Positions 62,408 to 64,000 of a stretch of 64,000 bases of DNA are shown here, one piece after another. The stretch's first letter is position 1; every line of letters starts with the position of its first letter. The position numbers were made by a program, and so were the translations under genes. Source of the stretch: Paenibacillus sanguinis 2301083 = DSM 16941 (GTDB lineage Bacteria; Bacillota; Bacilli; Paenibacillales; Paenibacillaceae); assembly GCF_000374825.1 (NCBI RefSeq), contig NZ_KB895381.1, positions 186,001 through 250,000 of the forward strand, read 5' to 3'. The notes beneath the pieces were generated by a model. The model was not told the DNA's origin. It made no database searches and worked only from the letters and a program-made list of their open reading frames with translations.

Positions 62408-62785
62408 TTACCCGTGTTTGGTATGCTGGAGCGTTTGCAGGAAAATTTGCTCAATATGCGTATCGTCCAGCGAGTAATATACGGTCTTGCCTACCTTGCG
62501 CCGCTTTACAATTCTTAGGTTGCGCAAGTACCTTAGCTGATGGGAGATCGCGGACTGCCCCATCTCCAGAAGCACCGTCAGATCGTGCACACATAGCTCT
62601 CTTTGGAGCAAAGCGCCGATGATCTTGACCCGGGTAGGATCACTGAAGGCTTTGAACCAATCAGCAAACTGAATGGCGGACTGGTCATCAAGCATCTCCA
62701 TCTTGATGGCTTCCAAATCCATTGATGTGGATGTGCCGGAGCAAGTTGTATCGCATTCTTCTGCAGCAGGGGTGAGTCGTGCCAT
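62408..62785 (-). CDS. ArsR/SmtB family metal-sensing repressor (CadC/CzrA-like)
   Basis: 125 residues, convergent with the ATPase gene, two bases between the stop codons. Winged helix 'FADWFKAFSDPTRVKIIGALLQRELCVHDLTVLLEMGQSAISHQLRYLRNLRIVKRRKVGKTVYYSLDD'. The C-terminal helix has the full alpha-5 zinc site D-x-H-x10-H-x2-H ('DDTHIEQIFLQTLQHTKH'). In addition an N-terminal CDTTC and 'ELCVHDL' on helix 3 could build an alpha-3N site as in CadC. It should repress the ATPase promoter, whose operator fits this family, and release on Zn, Cd or Co binding. RBS TTGGAGG precedes the ATG. Confidence 0.93.
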   Translation of the reverse strand: MARLTPAAEECDTTCSGTSTSMDLEAIKMEMLDDQSAIQFADWFKAFSDPTRVKIIGALLQRELCVHDLTVLLEMGQSAISHQLRYLRNLRIVKRRKVGKTVYYSLDDTHIEQIFLQTLQHTKHG

Positions 62786-62878
62786 GGATCGTTCGCCTCC
62801 AACTTAAACGAAATGATTACTATTAGCATGCTGTCCCCACAGTACCATATACAACACGGATGAGCAAGGCGGAACTCA

Positions 62879-62938
62879 AAAAGCGTGGTGAACAAGGAAG
62901 AGCCCAAGTGGCTCTGGCAATTTGTTCACCACGCTTTT
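62879..62938. terminator. Large hairpin, bidirectional terminator
   Basis: A 16-bp perfect stem, AAAAGCGTGGTGAACA (62879-62894) with TGTTCACCACGCTTTT (62923-62938), and an inner AGAGCC/GGCTCT hairpin. A/T tracts on both sides give a terminator in either direction. On the minus strand it ends the yitT-type gene, 32 bases away. Confidence 0.85.
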
Positions 62939-62969
62939 AACGTAATCCATGTTCCGGTCAATCTCGGAT

Positions 62970-63812
62970 TTATGAAAATGTAATTTCACTCTCATGGTCG
63001 CAAAGCCGGACGATGGATTTCAAACGCGCCCGTTCTAGAAAGTGGCAGTCACATTCCAGGATGCCATAAGCATCGGCATGTTCTTCCGGTTTTTGCTTGT
63101 AAGTGACGTTCATATTCAGGCTTCGCTGCAATTGCTCCTGAATTGCCGGACAATGTCTACTTTTGATGCGGACAACTTGACCAAAGCGAGTACGTCGTAT
63201 CGGGAACTTGATCGCTTCAAAGGCGAGAATATAGGCGATAACCGAGTAAGCCGCTTGCGTGAAGCCAAAATGAAAGCCTGCTGCTATCAAGATGCCGCAA
63301 TTTAAAATCAAGAGCAGCTTTTCTGGCGACAATCGCTTATAATGCAGAGTCTCTACGGCTTTGCCGGCAATGTCCAGCGCTCCTCCAAATCTAAGTGCCA
63401 GGCCCAGGCCCAGGCCAAGGGATGCTCCGCCCAGCATAGCGGCTGGCAGCGGGTCGCTGGTCAACGCTGGATAAGGATGCAGTACAAGGGTACCCAGGGA
63501 AAATACCAGTATCCCGAGAACCGTAAAGATGCCGAAGGATAGATGGATATTTTTGCGTCCGAGCAGTAAAATCGGCAGGTTCAACAGGAACAGGAACAAT
63601 CCTAGTCGCATTTCAGTCTTCAGGGCAAGCAGCGCCGATAAGCCCGTCATGCCCCCTACGATAATGCCATGAGGCATTAAGAACAATTCCACTCCCACCG
63701 AGGCAAGCAAGGCTCCAGCAATCACGCCCAAGCTGCGAGTAAGCAAGGGAAGCAACAACACAGGACTTCGAGCCCAATCTACCCGGGTATGGCTTCGAAA
63801 AGAGTGCTTCAA
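62970..63812 (-). CDS. YitT family membrane protein
   Basis: 280 residues, TTG start with AAAAGGAGGG upstream. Five or so transmembrane helices: 'LGVIAGALLASVGVELFLMPHGIIVGGMTGLSALLALK', 'LFLFLLNLPILLLGRKNI', 'LPAAMLGGASLGLGLGLALRFGGALDIAGKAVETL', 'FTQAAYSVIAYILAFEAIKF'. The C-terminal cytoplasmic DUF2179 domain ('VVRIKSRHCPAIQEQLQRSLNMNVTY...') closes it. Here the DUF2179 part is short and the usual 'GTF/T' loop is modified. Function unknown; the family is common in Bacilli. Confidence 0.9.
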   Translation of the reverse strand: MKHSFRSHTRVDWARSPVLLLPLLTRSLGVIAGALLASVGVELFLMPHGIIVGGMTGLSALLALKTEMRLGLFLFLLNLPILLLGRKNIHLSFGIFTVLGILVFSLGTLVLHPYPALTSDPLPAAMLGGASLGLGLGLALRFGGALDIAGKAVETLHYKRLSPEKLLLILNCGILIAAGFHFGFTQAAYSVIAYILAFEAIKFPIRRTRFGQVVRIKSRHCPAIQEQLQRSLNMNVTYKQKPEEHADAYGILECDCHFLERARLKSIVRLCDHESEITFS

Positions 63813-63909
63813 AAAAAGACCCTCCTTTTAGTGCGAGTTCAAAAAGTCAGGTATTCAGCACCGAAAGGTTGAATAAAAGCCAGGGACTGGGTGCAGGGAT
63901 TAATTCCGT

Positions 63910-64000
63910 TCAGTCCCCATTCAATAATATTTGTCTGACCTGCAGCTGATGCAGGCGTTCGCCTAACACGACTACTGTAGCGTCAGCCGTCAACATCAAG
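63910..64000 (-). CDS. C-terminal end of an unrecognised minus-strand gene
   Basis: On the minus strand the frame is open from the window edge to a TGA at 63910-63912 and encodes '...LTADATVVVLGERLHQLQVRQILLNGD'. It reads like a genuine protein end with a beta strand and an amphipathic helix, but 30 codons are too few for a family call. The next gene on the strand is the YitT protein after about 98 bases. Confidence 0.35.
   Translation of the reverse strand, partial: LMLTADATVVVLGERLHQLQVRQILLNGD

Noticed and set aside
1..64000. CRISPR array, tRNA or rRNA genes, T-box and SAM-I riboswitches, insertion sequences
   Set aside because: I looked for regular spaced repeats, tRNA-like cloverleaf ends, the T-box and S-box core words and transposase motifs and saw none. 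A tool search could still find diverged cases.

Overview
The window looks like a chromosomal segment of a spore-forming, low-to-moderate GC Firmicute, most likely Paenibacillus or a close relative in the Paenibacillaceae. The main pointers are a tricistronic GerA-type spore germinant receptor, DegV, Asp23/Gls24 and YitT family proteins, a KtrB relic, strong AGGAGG ribosome binding sites with frequent GTG and TTG starts, and many solute-import operons. I see no rRNA, tRNA, CRISPR array or transposase.

Layout. 1-4896: a carbohydrate ABC importer (end of the binding protein, two permeases, no ATPase), a cytoplasmic NagZ-type GH3 enzyme and a ROK regulator; together these suggest uptake and cleavage of an amino-sugar oligosaccharide. 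4977-9245: a secreted protein with a gutted carbohydrate-binding module, a two-component pair, a DegV protein and an Asp23-family protein. 9412-17623 (minus strand): an amino-acid-type ABC transporter with an M20 amidohydrolase and an AEC carrier, then an isochorismatase-fold hydrolase, a PucR regulator and an XRE regulator. 17855-29023: what looks like an organosulfur-scavenging cluster, with a MalY/PatB C-S lyase, an SsuABC-type importer split by a LysR gene, a class II aldolase, an NtaA/DszA-type flavin monooxygenase, a cysteine synthase paralogue and a cytoplasmic-type gamma-glutamyltransferase.

29058-34842 (minus) is an Mrp Na+/H+ antiporter operon with MrpA and MrpB fused. Its promoter is followed by a very short leader that ends in an intrinsic terminator before the first gene, which implies attenuation. 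Next come a ktrB fragment, a possible small RNA, and a Fur-boxed pair of exporter-fold ABC half-transporters (YbtPQ/IrtAB type). The second of these is cut off inside its ATPase domain, where a TetR/acyltransferase cassette with a double palindromic operator begins. 41246-44563 (minus) holds metE and a MetR-like LysR gene. 44944-55710 is one long peptide-utilisation operon: a GntR regulator, an M20 hydrolase, a Dpp-type importer, a creatininase-family amidohydrolase, an S9 peptidase and an unknown 152-residue protein. 55839-59891 is the germinant receptor operon. 60165-62785 is a Zn/Cd/Co-type P-type ATPase with a SmtB/CadC-like ArsR regulator and a matching 12-2-12 operator. A YitT protein and the end of an unrecognised gene close the window.

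The strongest candidates for undescribed biology are the sulfur cluster with its promoter-embedded palindrome, the attenuated leader of the mrp operon, the paired 16-bp inverted repeats between the PucR and XRE genes, and the small hairpin repeat at 24892-25070. None could be tested by database search here.
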